The notes: a model not told the origin generated them from the sequence alone. Counted from the stretch's first letter, positions 44,301 through 61,678 are shown. The stretch is DNA of 64,000 nt from Limanda limanda (GCF_963576545.1 NC_083651.1:12693886-12757885), one strand, 5' to 3'. Program-made: numbers and translations.

Positions 44301-46224
44301 CCCTGCACTCTGCATTCAACGTACGCAGGTATTGACCGAGATCTGTGTGGTGTCACAAGTTCACCTTCGTTCCTGAGCAGACGTTCATATTCTTACACGA
44401 GGAAAAGAAACAGCCACAGCCTCTCTCAATCAAGCCCTGATCAAGCACAAAGGCACATCCGACTCTAAATAATACATGACTCGTCTTCCAATACACATTC
44501 CCCACAGGGACACTGAAAAGAGGGAGCAGGTTCAAACATCTCTCCTCATCTTCAAACGTCCATGCCTTCATCTTAGCTGCTGCCAGATTCTCTGACACAG
44601 TTCCGTCCCGGAGAGGAAGACATTGTCAGTTTGAGACCACGATTGTCCTTGTCCTTGTCCTCAAAGACTCGTTTTGAATGCGAGACCTCTCTGATTCACA
44701 GAGATTACAGAGGATTTGCAACGTAGACATACCGAGTGTTGAAGCATATTTTGCTAAAGCGAAATTCACTAATCATAGTATGAAGTAAAATCCGATTGTG
44801 CAGATTCTCTCTAAACTTATCATTTATTTCCCTCTGTAATCTGTAATCATTCTAAAGGTTTATTTAATTTTTCTAGATAGTGGTGCTATTGTTTTGTGTG
44901 ATTCCCATTTGTCTGAGACAATAGGAGCAAATTCTTCATTCATGCAATTCAAGCTAATATGGAAAAACACCAAAGCCTTTTGTAATTGTTACTTGGGTGA
45001 AATCAAGGATGGTGAGTAGCACCCTCGTGATAATAATATTTAATATCCTAAAGTAGCATTTTAGTAATATTTGGAGGGCGAACTGAAGACAGAAATCGCC
45101 AGTATTGACACCATCTTTTTGCCAAATGGAAAATATCTGATTTGATTAGTATTTCATGCCCCTACCATTTCAATATCAGAGCCCATCTGCTATTATCTGA
45201 CAACAAATTAGCCTCTAAGGGCAATGACTGATATCTAATAAATCTAGTGTAGGCAGCAGATATCTGGGACAAGACTCCAGTTTGTCAAACCATTTACTAC
45301 ATTTGATCAAATAAGCTGAACATTACAACTTCAACTTGTTAGAATCAAATAATTTCACATTTACATCACCAGTGCTGCAGTAACTGGTAATTTATCTTTG
45401 AATATGGATTGTGAAGCTCAGGGACAAGTTTACATTTTTGAAGTTGCTGACTGAGTCACATAAGATAGTGGAATAGACTTTAACCCAAAGGTGGTGTCAG
45501 GTCACTGCCACTGTGTGAGTCTTTTATTCAAAGCTATTAGATGCTGTTGCTGAACCCTGAAGGTAAAACTTAGACTTAGTGGTGAATAATTATCACATAT
45601 TGTTCAGTAGAGTGATTTTTGCAAAGAATGCAAAAATTCTAATTGCAGTCTACGTTAACTTTTCTTGTCCGAAACGTGGTCATTTGATTACAACAAAAAT
45701 AATATTCCCTTCTCTTTGACTGGGAACGCAGACACGGGAGCAGAAGGCAGTCGGCTCAGTGCTGCTGCTCTTTGGCTGGTGATAAAGATTCAGCCTGTTC
45801 CTTTAGCTCCATGTGTAGTCATGTGTATAATTGCTCTGGGACTGGAAATGCACCATGTGTGAATATAAAGGAAGGGCCATCTAATAGGAGACACTGTTCA
45901 AACAACATAGCTTCGGTTTGTCTAAATGTCCCGTGTCACAGAGAAGCTGCAGAGGACAGAGGAGGGCTCGGGCTGCAGCAGCATCCAGTGGAGTGAGGGC
46001 ACGAAGCAAAGAGGGATAACAGGAAACAAGATAAAAAAGTGACAGAAGGCTGCTAATCGCCACAGATTGTTCAAACAAAACAAATAACACTAAAAATAGT
46101 ACGGGATCAAAATGACAGGGGCAGGTGGGAAAAATAAAGTTCACTGGGCCCCTCTGTAATTTAACCCATTGCCTCCACAAAGGATGTTGTGTTCTTGTCT
46201 TCGTTGGTTTGATTTTCATGATAT
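44301..46224. other. Gene desert segment
   Basis: Unique-looking sequence without a recognised gene or repeat family. Confidence 0.4.
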
Positions 46225-46490
46225 CATGTTGAGGAGTGGGGCATGACCCAAGTGGGGACACGTTCAATTTTTGGTTTCGGATCCTTTAACATTTTGAGAG
46301 ACGGCATTTTTAAACATTTTCCTTGATTTCGGAATAATTCATGGATTCTTATGAAAAAGGGATGTTTATGAGTATGTGCGATTTGGTGCGGATCCAACAA
46401 TTCCAGTCTAGTGAATTGAAATGTGGACTGTTAGGCCTTGGCAGGTGTGTGATCTCCACTGAGAGCCATTCCAGTTTTGTTTATGGGACA
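46225..46490 (+). repeat. Dispersed repeat family, copy 3
   Basis: Shares TTTAACATTTTGAGAGACGG, AATAATTCATGGATTC and the block GATTTGGTGCGGATCCAAC with the same fish repeat family as the copies at 9.6, 17.0 and 49.7 kb; it ends in GGCCTTGGCAGGTGTG. Confidence 0.65.
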
Positions 46491-46689
46491 TTACATCGTG
46501 GACATTTAGTACGACAAGCCAAAAGAGAATATCAGTACACATAGCTGAGAATACAACAGCACTAGCGATGCTTACATTTTTATGGTCATCATATGCAGCA
46601 TGAACTTTCTTGGTGTAAAACATCATTAAGACCATTACTACTGTGGTGGTAACACAGGTGAGATAATTGAGTTTCTTCAAATGTTCCTT

Positions 46690-47080
46690 AAACTTTACAT
46701 TACCAAAATTAGTGGCGTGTATCTCCACAAAAATGTTACTACGCCTCGAGCAACACAGACCGCAAAAGCTTTTATTAGTCCCCTTTCTTTTCTCCATTGC
46801 AGTTCTTTAAGAAAAAGTAATTTCTCTTCAACATCTATCAGCTCCAACTCCAACACGATCTGCTTAGTAACACTCGTCATTAGTCTGAAGTGGACAGACA
46901 CGCCAGAGAATTCCTAAATAATCCAGAAACTGGAAGACACTCATCACCAGCATAGAAACTGTAATTGCACCGCGACTTGCAGACCTAGGCATTACTATGT
47001 ACTGTATGCTCGGCCCAGTACGTAGGCTACATGCGTACCTACGGCGTGGCTTTATTCTATACCCTAATAACATTAATCCA
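46690..47080 (-). mobile_element. Possible DNA-transposon remnant (Harbinger-like?)
   Basis: A minus-strand frame at 46901-46695 has an acidic/leucine-rich helix followed by basic residues (ELELIDVEEKLLFLKELQWR), loosely like the N-terminal part of PIF/Harbinger proteins in fish. The adjacent sequence near 47010-47050 has CTACATGCGTACCTACGGCG, also reminiscent of fish Harbinger ends. No terminal repeats were found and the assignment is weak. Confidence 0.2.
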
Positions 47081-47656
47081 TGCTACATTCACTATGTAAA
47101 GATTGTTTACGTCACTGCCCAAAATTAAATCACATGCCTCTATAAGGTGGACCCTTATAAGGTGTCTTCCAAAATGTCATAGAAACAGTTCAACATGAAT
47201 CAGGTTGGTTCATGAGGAGCTGGATGAGAGCGTTAGACTGAATCAAATAGTTTTGGGCTGTAAAACCAAATCAATTAGCTCCAAGAGGAGGGAAGAGTGA
47301 CTGAGGATGTATGCTTGAGTGACCGGGCTAAATGTAAATGTCTCATCGATCGATTGACCGAGGCAAGCAGAGACCCTGCTCTTATTGATCAGCTCACGGC
47401 CAAGGGCAGTATGATGCTGACAACTCAGACACTGACCTCTGCCACCTTGACCTTGGCCTAAAGCCAGAAACCTGCCCTTTAACCTTTATCACGTGACCTC
47501 TGGCCCTCAGGGAGCCCTAGATGTGACCTGAGCACAGTTTTAGTGTCCTGGCTGCGCTCCCTCAATCCCAGACTGAATAACCTAAAGCGAAGGAGCATCT
47601 CCAGGGAGTTCAAGAGGAAGACGGACTGAATGCAGCTGCACCTGTGTCTGTATGTA
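47081..47656. other. Gene desert segment
   Basis: Unique-looking DNA, no gene recognised. Confidence 0.4.
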
Positions 47657-47667
47657 TGTGTGTGCGT

Positions 47668-47716
<49 letters not shown>
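47657..47716. repeat. (GT)n microsatellite
   Basis: Interrupted then pure GT array. Confidence 0.95.
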
Positions 47717-47717
<1 letters not shown>

Positions 47718-48517
47718 AGAGAGCAGACGAGAAGAGGGACAAAGTATAAAAAAAAATTCTATACACTTAAGAAGCACTTGTAAGGTTACTGTCAGCTCTG
47801 TTGTATTGATCAGGTGATTTCATTATTTGATCTTGCATTAAACACACATACAGACAGGGAAGTGATGGATCACAGCATCAGAAAGCTTCTGAAAAAACAG
47901 ATTATTGACTTTAATTCAATGTTATTTCTTCACTGTAAAAGGGTTTTTCTTTGTCTGGACTGAGAGTTATATGATCGAGGTTGTTGTATGTTGTACAGAT
48001 GTCTCTTAAGGGATGTTAGGGATTTCTGGCTAATTTGATGAAAATGTATTTTGAATATTCAAACAAAAATTCAGATCATCACCAGAAGTCAAAGTACAGG
48101 GCAGGATCTTTACAATTATTGTATATTAATGGGACAGTGTAATATCATCTTTTAGAAAAAATGATTTTCCAATTTCTTACTGTTTGTTTTAGATCAAATG
48201 TATGGAAGCCCATTTCCACCACTGTGATGAAGAAAATAAAAATCGTTTATCTCATAATTATGACATAGTATCTCATAATTATGAGGTTCGATGCAAATCT
48301 GTCTAATACTAAATCCTAATAACAATAATGTGTTGGTATTATTTAGTATATTATTAATAAACAAACAACAGACAGCCGGTGGCATAAGTAGACACAACAG
48401 ATAATCAAGTATCTTAATTAAAGGTGAGATGTCATGGTCAGTCAGATGTTAGATCAGTGTATGAGATAAAATTAGCTTCTTCCTCTCTGCTAAGCATATA
48501 TCTCATCTCCAGAAATA

Positions 48518-48522
<5 letters not shown>
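47717..48522. other. Gene desert segment
   Basis: AT-rich. The 14-mer TCTCATAATTATGA occurs twice, 23 bp apart, near 48250-48285, just before an octamer ATGCAAAT at 48291-48298. No gene seen. Confidence 0.4.

Positions 48523-48557
<35 letters not shown>
48523..48557. repeat. (GT)n microsatellite
   Basis: About 17 GT units. Confidence 0.95.
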
Positions 48558-48559
<2 letters not shown>

Positions 48560-48929
48560 AGGTCTGTCCAGTTGTGTGTGGGGTTATCGATCACTATACC
48601 ACCACCCACCTTGTCCAATCGCAGTGAACACCTGAGCCTCTCATGAATCAGTAACGACTTTAACAGAGGAAAGAATACATGATAGCCAGATTATAAGATA
48701 ACATGTATTTCTGTTGGTGAAATTATACACTTTGATTATGCTAAGGCTCTCTGCATGTGGTGTAAGTCAATAATGACAGAAGCAATTAACTCAACTGATC
48801 TTTTCGGTAACACCTGCAGCAGGGGGCTCAATCACATGTTTTTTCAGGAGTAAATCAAGGAACAATTTCCATACTGCTAATTGTCTTGTTATGTGGTCCT
48901 GTCTTTTTACTGTAAGTTCACAGCCTCGT

Positions 48930-49130
48930 CCCATCTCCAGTCGCTCCAGCATTGTGTGCCTCTTGCCTTTATCAATCTAATGCAGCCTGGAACAAAGACC
49001 TTCGTGTTCAAACAGCAATTACTCTCTCATCTTGCGAGGCATCAGCGAAGGCCTAATTGGATTTAAATGAACCCCCAATTTTCCCTTTGTTTCAGCAAAT
49101 AATATGCACAGCTTTTTAATTAAGATCCGA
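48930..49130. promoter_or_regulatory. Candidate conserved non-coding element D
   Basis: Repeat-free block with GGAACAAAGACC (SOX/TCF-like), CCTAATTGGATTTAAATGAA and CTTTTTAATTAAGATCC. Base composition and motif density resemble vertebrate developmental enhancers. Conservation untested. Confidence 0.32.
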
Positions 49131-49249
49131 TACAAGCCTGATGTGTGGAGGGTCCAGAGTTGCTTTCATGTCCTGCTCTGCAAGTACAGGTTTGGGCCCG
49201 TGTGGCGGACAGCAGAGTTGGCCTCAGTGGAACATCACACATTTGTAGT

Positions 49250-49358
<109 letters not shown>

Positions 49359-49684
49359 CGTGGGGTTGCTGACTGAGAGAGGTGGATCAGTTTATTAGAG
49401 CAACTTAAATGTGATTGATCAACTTATTTTAGAAATCTGAGGCCGAAAGAGGTTTTGGTCCTTTCTGCATTTTGTGTTGCTTGACCTCCTCCCAAATCAT
49501 TTTTTTTAAAGATATCAATCAACTTTTATTATTGTCATTTACTATTGTTACGTCTATTCTGTAGACTAAATGAGGCATCTGCTGCATGACTTTTCTATCC
49601 CTGTAAGAGGGATCTGGCCTCTATTGCTCTATTGCTCTTTCTGAGGTTCCTTTTTCCCATCTTTAAGGCTCTTTATATGCTATT

Positions 49685-49895
49685 TTATTACCTCCACCTA
49701 CACCAAGGTGGATTTGTTTTCGCAGTCTGTCCATTTCTTTTGTTGGTTGCTTGGCTTGTTTGTCAGCAAGATTTACCGAAAAGAGAACCCATCCAGATAA
49801 ATGGGCAGATACATAATTTTTTTACCTATGTGTTTTTTACATTTTCATCCATTTCCCTAAGTAATAATTCATGGATCTTGAAGAAAAAACCTAAT
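49685..49895 (+). repeat. Dispersed repeat family, copy 4
   Basis: Opens with ATTACCTCCACCTACACCAA, continues through GTTTTCGCAGTCTGTCC and ends with AATAATTCATGGATCTTGAA. It is the most complete copy, joining the 5' module of copy 2 to the 3' module of copies 1 and 3. Confidence 0.65.
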
Positions 49896-51049
49896 TACTG
49901 TGGTAACTGTATCTCTTCTTCCTTAGGAGTAGTTGGAGAAGTGTTCAGTCCCACCAGCCTGTGTAACATGTGTTAAACAGATGCTCGAGCATTGAAAAGA
50001 ATATTTTGCCTTTGGCATAGATGGTACAGACTGAGGGAAATGTGCTGAGTCTGGAGGCAGAGGTGTCAACCTTTAAACTTGGACTCCACAATGACAGTCT
50101 AGATCGTTCGATTTCAGCTGGCGAACGTTCCCTCAATGGCTCAGTATTGTTCGATTGACTAATTGATTGATCTGCCGCTCACGTAGAGCACGCAGGAAGT
50201 CATCAGTCAGCCGTGTGTTGTCACAAATAATTCAACCTTTGACTCCATTTCTTTGAATCACCTTTTGCTGATCTCACTGAAAAATTCAGGAGCAGACAAC
50301 TGATGCACCAATTTTCAAATTACATTTTGGGTTTTTTCTTTTGATATTATTATTGCATTTTCTCCAGTTTGTCTGTACAAGTTAAATGCTGTTTATAAAA
50401 CCACTATAGTATTAAGTTTAAAGTATGTATCAAATTTTCCCATGCTTCAGGGAATTAGCCGAGGAAATAATGGTGGATGATTGAAGAGCAGGGAAATCAT
50501 CTTTTCATTTGCTGATAGCAGAACCTTCGTTTTCTGTCACTTCGCTTGCAGTTTAGGTCATTTCCATTACTGCGACTGAGACTTTGGAAGATAATTAGAA
50601 AGTGCCGAATGGAATATGTGTTCACACTCCTCTCTTCTAATATGTAATTTTCTCTTTTGAGAAAGGAGGAGGAAATATTAAGTTGAAATAGGAAGATATT
50701 AGCCAGACTGCAAATGGTGAGCAGCGTCAAAATTAGCTGTTTTATATCATTGGAGTTTTTTTGTATTCAAAGGTCAAACCTCCAATAACATTATGGATTT
50801 AAAGAGCAAGCACAATAACAAGTTCCATCATATAACATCCTTGTGTGTATATAATTGCATGTGGTGAAGAGGATGGAGCTTAGGGTTTGTTGTTGCAATG
50901 ATGGTGTGTGGAGTTCCAGGTGAAACTGTGTATATCGAGAGACTGATGGAGAGTGAATGGAGCTGAGACTTTTCAATCCTCCTCGTTCCTCCCTATTTTC
51001 AAGTCCACAGAATTTGGCTCTTATTCCATAAGGTAAAGTCAAACAGTTC
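49896..51049. other. Gene desert segment
   Basis: Unique-looking, no gene recognised. Confidence 0.4.
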
Positions 51050-51210
51050 CATGCGGTTTGTGAGTGAATTAATCATGATGATTAATTGGCTTTCAAGTTA
51101 AATATCCAGTGAGCGATGTCAGGCTGCCAGACATCAGGTCCAAATTGACAGGCCTTTAAGGAGAAGCAGATTGATTTACACAGCAGCTAATGAATCCCCC
51201 ACTACTCAGA
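51050..51210. promoter_or_regulatory. Candidate conserved non-coding element E with perfect palindrome
   Basis: A perfect palindrome with 10-bp arms AATTAATCAT / ATGATTAATT around one central G lies at 51067-51087, giving inverted homeodomain TAAT cores suited to dimer binding. It is followed by unique sequence with CAGATTGATTTACA and CAGCTAATGAATCC. It looks like a developmental enhancer; this is inferred from motif content. Confidence 0.38.
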
Positions 51211-52656
51211 AGGGGAGGAAAGGTAAACAAGTCTTTTCTTTTTCTTCCCCCCATCTGCCTTGTTCAAGTACACTTTGCTCTTGGTATTGAACTCTAACCG
51301 GGTTTTCAGACTCTGAGACTATTGATAAATTTCTCTTCTAATGCTTTCCCCCCGCAATAACAGCTGAGAGGAAATGCATCTGTTAAAGCTGCTCTAAGTG
51401 AAACTAATTTACATCAGTTGTATAGTTTTCAGAAAATAGACTCATGCTGCACAGTTGGTCTGGGGACATGTGTTCTTTCACTTATATTTCAACAGTTATT
51501 GTAAACTTGGCAGACATCCATGATCCCAAGATGATGAACCTTCTCAAATGTGTGGATTTCTGACTTTTCCTTCCGTGCCACAATGAGCTTCATATTTGTG
51601 GTTGTGAGTGCAATACCATCAGAACTATTGTTTGGAGTATCTTGAAATCCGGCACTACCAGGTCAAAGTTTTCCATTTGTCATTTAAATACCTCCAACAT
51701 CTACTGGATGGAGAGCCACCAACGTTTGCACATTCTTGGTTCTCAGAGGATGGATCATTCTTGGGGATGCGGTCAACTTGGTATAGATTAGATTGATGGC
51801 CATAAAGTTTCATACTGTCATTCATATCCCTTATGATGATCAGTGATTCTCTGAAGTTTCATTCACCATCCTCATTATTAGATCAACATTGTACTTATCC
51901 TAGTACCTGCAGAACTGCCAACAACCCTGTGTATTTATAATTAACAAATTATGCCTATCTAACTCAGAGGTTGACCATGGTGACCATTACACCTGCTAAT
52001 TATCAGTATGAATATATCAGACCCTGACAGACATTTTCTAGAGTTCAAGCTGTTGGACACAAATATTTGTACTTTATTAAGCTTTGTAATTTGATATTGT
52101 TGCATCGCAGATGATGATGCAGAATGTTTTGTTTACAGTATATGTCTATATAATAGTACTTAATCTGGAGATTATCCGCTTCATATGTGCAGATTTCAAG
52201 GTGGCAGCTGAAGACTTGCAGCAGCCTCTCAGGGTCAAAGTAGTTGACTTTAGCGTAACTTGTTAAATACTAATGTTTGCTGTCTAACTAGTATGTAATC
52301 TGAATTAACCAGTAAAGCCTTTAAATTAACTGTTCATTAATGGATTTTTTACATAATTATAGTACCAGAATAAAAACGTTGTGTAGTGGTTTGAGGGTTT
52401 TACCATAAAGTAGTTATTTTAATCAAATGTTGTGAAAGGTCCTAATAAATGTTATTGGTCTGTGTATTATATTTGAATATTGAATGAGTATTTGTCTCCT
52501 GATGAGGTTTATAACACAGATTCAGAACTAACCAGCTCTATCTTCAGCTGTTAGACGTTGAATATAAATTCATCATCTTTACATTAAATACATGTCATTG
52601 AAGTTGTTTTCACAGATTCCTCTGTAAACCATGAAGCTGATCCTTTCTTCTTTCAG
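51211..52656. other. Gene desert segment
   Basis: Unique-looking AT-rich DNA. No gene recognised upstream of the orphan exon that follows. Confidence 0.4.
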
Positions 52657-52806
52657 GTCTGCCATCGAAGGAGACAACAGAGTGGAGATGAATAAGCTGC
52701 ACATGTTTGCAGCTGGAAACCAATGCAGCCAGGTGTTGCAGCATCCATTCCTCACAATGAACTATTTTATGGAGATAGACAAGACAAAGGTTCCATCTCA
52801 GCGCTG
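52657..52806 (+). pseudogene. Orphan exon resembling the end of a protein-kinase domain
   Basis: A pyrimidine-rich acceptor (TCCTTTCTTCTTTCAG|) and a donor (|GTAGGT) bound 150 nt with one frame open throughout (48 codons, starting SAIEGDNRVEMNK). It contains QCSQVLQHPFLTMNYFMEID, which resembles the last kinase subdomain (R..-S/P-x-VL-x-HPF-x-TM) of HIPK/DYRK-type kinases; fish genomes carry many HIPK-like copies. No other kinase exon was found nearby, so it may be a relic of a duplicated or retro-inserted gene, a lone exon of a gene with distant exons, or chance. The arginine usual before the VLxHPF segment is replaced by Cys. Confidence 0.35.
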
Positions 52807-55800
52807 GTAGGTGTTTGTTTTTTTATAATCTCATTATATAGGTACTGAAGATGCTGAAAAACTTCCATCACAGCAGGAGCTCAGACAACAGGATCATTCT
52901 GCAGCAGAGTGAGGGTCACGTCTGGCTGATGTAAGGACGGACTTACAGACAGTAATCTGATGTATATTTATGCTTCATACGACGTCAACAAATAAGAGTT
53001 GGAGCATGCTGACAGAAGCATATTGTGTTTTGTATCTATACGTAAATAATTGTTGGCAGAATCCAATTTATAAAGCAGCTGTCTGAAATAACATTCAGTC
53101 TTTAAAAAACACAGGAACAATAAAATGTTCTTGTATAGCAAGGAGCTCTACTGTAAATGTTCAGACGGTTCCGATTTACCTTTTGTTATTTCTTTCAAAG
53201 CTTTTGCCCATCGATCACTGTCTGTGCAGACAGTGTAAGTCAGGTCTGGTGTCTTATTGTCTAAGACTTTAGTAGAAGTTTTGTCTTAGTTTTTGCGATA
53301 ACTTATGGATATTTCTGTTCTTGTAGGAGCAGCTTAATTCTAATGAGAGGGGTAAATGCTTCTTGTTTACTTAATTTATGCCATTTTGGAATATACTCAC
53401 ATGTATTACAGCCCAGGCTATGTTAGACTGTGGTCAATGCAAGATTGGATTAATCTGCTGGAGGCATGAGTTGAAATTAGACTTCTGGTTCTGGACTTTC
53501 TTTAAGTCAAGGTTTCAAGATTAGGTAATAAAGATGAAACACGCTTTAAAGTCTTAATCCTAATCTGAAAATCAGTTGTTGCTTTAAAGGTGATGATTCA
53601 CACATCTTCTAAATTAGATTGGTAAAAACATCAATGTAAACAAACACATTCTTTGCCTTTTTGTTTCCTTCTAGAAACCTGTAGAGCTTTCAAACATGCA
53701 CTGCAATCCTGGACTGATCCAGACATTACCCAGAAGAGCTGGAACTGAGAATACAAATGTCCAAATCAAATGAATCAGACATTGCAATTAACCGAATTTA
53801 ACCTGCAAAATCCATGGTTCAAAGTCCATGTAATGTCTAAGTGTGTGAAAAGAGGAGATCATTGTTGGCAGAATTCACAGAGAGTGAGTCAGCATGTTGA
53901 GGGACTTGTGCTAAACATACAGGGGTAAAGAAGTCGGAACATGTGATTAGTGACTGGCTAGAAGTTGAGAAGCTTAACTGCTAACCCACTGGCTAGAAGG
54001 GAACATGCTAGTATGTTCTAGCTCTCTGGGTTTCTCTAAATGGTGTATCAATAGTTACCAGGTCTGAATATAATTTCATTTAATAGCCTACCGGTTATTG
54101 AAAGAGGAAAAAATGTCTCAGAAGTTTGACACTGTCGTGGGTGGACAAAGTTTACATGTATTCAAAAATATTCAAACCTCATCTAACAACTGCATACATT
54201 TTTGGAGTCGCTAAAAGGTCTGAAAGGTTCAAAGTGACAATGCTGAGAAGTTGTGTCGACTTTGAACGTGACACACACGTTTCTGCAGATTTACTTTCTC
54301 AGTCTCTGTCATCTGTTCTTGGTGGGAACAATTATCGATTGGATTGACGGTGGCCAAAGTAATTGATGTCCTCCCCTGTGTTGTTTTCTTTAATATTGTG
54401 TCGTTCAAATTCACAATATCCCTGTTACAGCCCCTCGCTGGTGTTGAAAGGTCATGGCTGGTGAAAAGCACAAGTACTAGATGTGTTTTGATGTTCAGTG
54501 CTACCTATTCCCTCTCTGTAACCCCCACGAGCCCCTCTGATCTACCTCTTCAGCTCATTAAAACACCCTCTCCACCTCCACATTAGCATCAGAGTCATGG
54601 TCAGACTGCTTTGTGTTATAAGGGTGGAAAACAATATCAATAACAACAACAAAAACAATAGTAGCCTTTGGTCCAGGGAGGAGAGGAGAGAAAAAAGGTC
54701 TTTGATAATGTACATCAAAGCGAGATGCTGAAGTGGGCTGTGTTTTCACTGCGTGCATGCCAAGGTCGTCTCTGATCCTGCTCACGCGGTGTTAGCGCTC
54801 AGGTCTGATGATGCAAGGTGAGTCGCTGGGTCTGCAGGACATTTCCTCAAGGATGAGAATTCAAACCTTGCAACCAACAAAGCCTTGTCATAGGTTAAAG
54901 ATGCGCCCCTTGATTGACGTTGATTTCTTCTATCTGCCTCCATGTGCATAGTGTTTATGTGAGTTCAAAAGCCTTGGGAATGTAGATGTGTTTGCAGTTA
55001 GGTAATATAAAGTTTGAGAGCTCAGATGCTATGAATGTCTGTACAATGTTAAACTGACACCTGTGTAAAAGTACAAGAGGCCCTAGAGACTTTGGTGGAT
55101 TCATACAAATACAGATGCAAGATCACTGGTCTCCATCTGGCCTTGTGCGGATCTGTAACTCTGGTGGTGACTCGTGCTTAGGGTTGACAGTTGTTTTCTA
55201 TTCTCTTTGTACAAATTAGAGGGAATTTGGAAGTTTGAGGCTTTTATTTTTAAATTCCTCTGAGTAGAGTGTGGAGTAATTCCAATTCAAACTGGAATCA
55301 AGATTATCATGCCTGGCTGTCGTTTGACCGTAGTGTTTGTACCTCCATTTGGCAACCCTGTCTCCTACACATGACATTGATGTAAAACAACTGTTTCCCA
55401 ATTTTGTAATGGTAATGTAATCATTGTCTGGATTATGTTCAGAGGATTTGGTAAAATGAATGAATGAAACTCTATATTTATAAATGGCTGCAGTACAGAG
55501 AACATGCATGTCATACTCCAGACTGGGGTTCCCATCCAGATGCCTGCCAGGGTGAGGCAACAAAAGCACTTTGGTTAAAGTCAGGGAAAGATAAATGGTT
55601 GTTTGTGGTTTAATGTGAATGAACACGTTGTGTCTGAAGTCACTGTGAACTTTTTAAGACCATAATCTTTCCCTAACGTTAAGCATAGCTTGCCAATGCC
55701 TAAACATGTCCATCACAGGTTAAATAATGCTGTATTTGTTACAAGTGGACAGTGTTTAGCATGATTGTATATTTTTGGCAGAAAACACATTGTCCATAAA

Positions 55801-57559
55801 GAATTTATTCTTAAATTCATAATCAAAGTTTTGGTTGTAAATTATTAAATTTTATATGTTAACAATTTGGTTTACCGCAAAACCAATTTACTTTGACATA
55901 TTAGTTGCATATAAACAGGATTTCTAATAGTCAAGGTTGTAAATGATAAAATAACTGCACTCCTTTATAATATGAGTTATTTATTTGGTATTTGGTATTT
56001 ATATCGATATTGACTAATGTATAAACATGTTATTATTAATAACAATTGATTGGTTAAGACTCAAAGTCCTGGGTTGCCAGGTTGGACAAATCCATAACAT
56101 AGTCTTCACTGGTAATTTACTCGGTTTGTTTTCGCTGATGTAAACGTAAAGAATGAATGTTCGTTCCTGCCCTTTGAACCAGAAGTTTGATCAAACGTTC
56201 TCAAATAACCTCCACTCTCCAGCATTTACAGCTTTACACCATATTTCACATATATTTAAACTAAGTTACCCTTTTCTCATTGATCTGAAATTGATCTGTC
56301 GACTAAAAATGTACGTTTAAAATATGGCTTGTTAATGGTCTATGGAGTCTTAATAAAATATTTTGTAAACATGAATAAAGACATAGGGCACTGCTTGCCC
56401 TTTTGTACAGATAAGCATGGCTCGTAGAAATTGGTGCTAAACTTAACTAAAAAAAGACAGTTAAAAGTGCAAAGGGTTAATGGCTCGTTTGCTTCCATGC
56501 ATTTGTGAACTTTGCAGTAACACATCCGGAAAACAATAAGTGATATTATCTTTCATCCAATATTCCATGGTTTCCTTAATTAAAAAGCAAAATGTGTAAC
56601 TTTAACAAGAATTAGAAATGACTGAAACCATAAATATCCTTCTTTCTCTCCTCCCTCTGGGAGCGTGTGGTGGGAGTTGTAGCTCATGAAGTGTGCAGTG
56701 TGGATGTGAAACTCTCCTCACTGTGCAGTGAATAAGTGTTAATTTCCAAAGCTGCACGACATTATTAACCTGCTGTGTTTAAAGGTATTCACTGTATTTA
56801 TTTAATTAGACGTCAGTGTAAGGTGTCTTGATTGACGTCTCGGCTGATCCAAACAGTCCTACTTGGTGCCGAAACCTTTTTGGTAACAGCGACATGTTCT
56901 TTTGTTACGCTGTTCTCAAATTGCTAAAACAACTCATTATAAATGCCACACTTCCTATCACCCTGCTGAATAATCACAGGTCTGTTTTTATTTATAACTG
57001 GAGTAAACACTGTGTGTACAAGGTCGTTAATGGAAATACAACAGACAAAAAAGGTAAATGATAGAGTGATTATCCATGATTGGATATTCCTAATACATTC
57101 CAAACGCTGTATTATACCCGCTATGCAATTATAATCCATGATCTCCAGGAACAACAGTGTAACGGGACCACAGGATCATGAATCAAAATGCCACAACCCA
57201 TTCTGCCGCTTGTATCAGGGGTCACTTAATATTTCAGTATCTGATACTTCCTTCTTTTCCTCCAAACCCACCTGAGAAATCATCTTAACTACAGAGAGCC
57301 TTTATGAGCATGTGGACCTCAGAGAAATCTGTCCATTCATGAAAGGCTCAGGGCCAGCCAGACCGAGCCAGACCAGCCCTTCAGGGACACCCGCTGTTTG
57401 ACTTGGCTCGTGACTGCGCGCGGGTACAGGGCTACAGTTGTCCGTAGCCACAGGCTGCAGAGCTGCAGGTATTTCCTGACTAAATTTCTCTGTCATACTG
57501 TTTGCAGTCGCAGACTAAGGACGGCAGGGGAACTTTAGAGAGAGAACGTGGATGAAATG
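52807..57559. other. Gene desert segment
   Basis: No supported gene or well-defined repeat. A ZNF143/SBS-like core GGGAGTTGTAGCT occurs at 56672-56684. Open frames of 60-136 codons show no recognised domain. Confidence 0.4.
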
Positions 57560-57574
57560 CCATTAGATGGCAGT
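57560..57574 (+). promoter_or_regulatory. CTCF-like motif
   Basis: CCATTAGATGGCAGT matches 14 of 15 positions of CCASYAGRKGGCRSY, plus-strand orientation, about 5 kb upstream of pou3f3. Confidence 0.4.
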
Positions 57575-61678
<4,104 letters not shown>

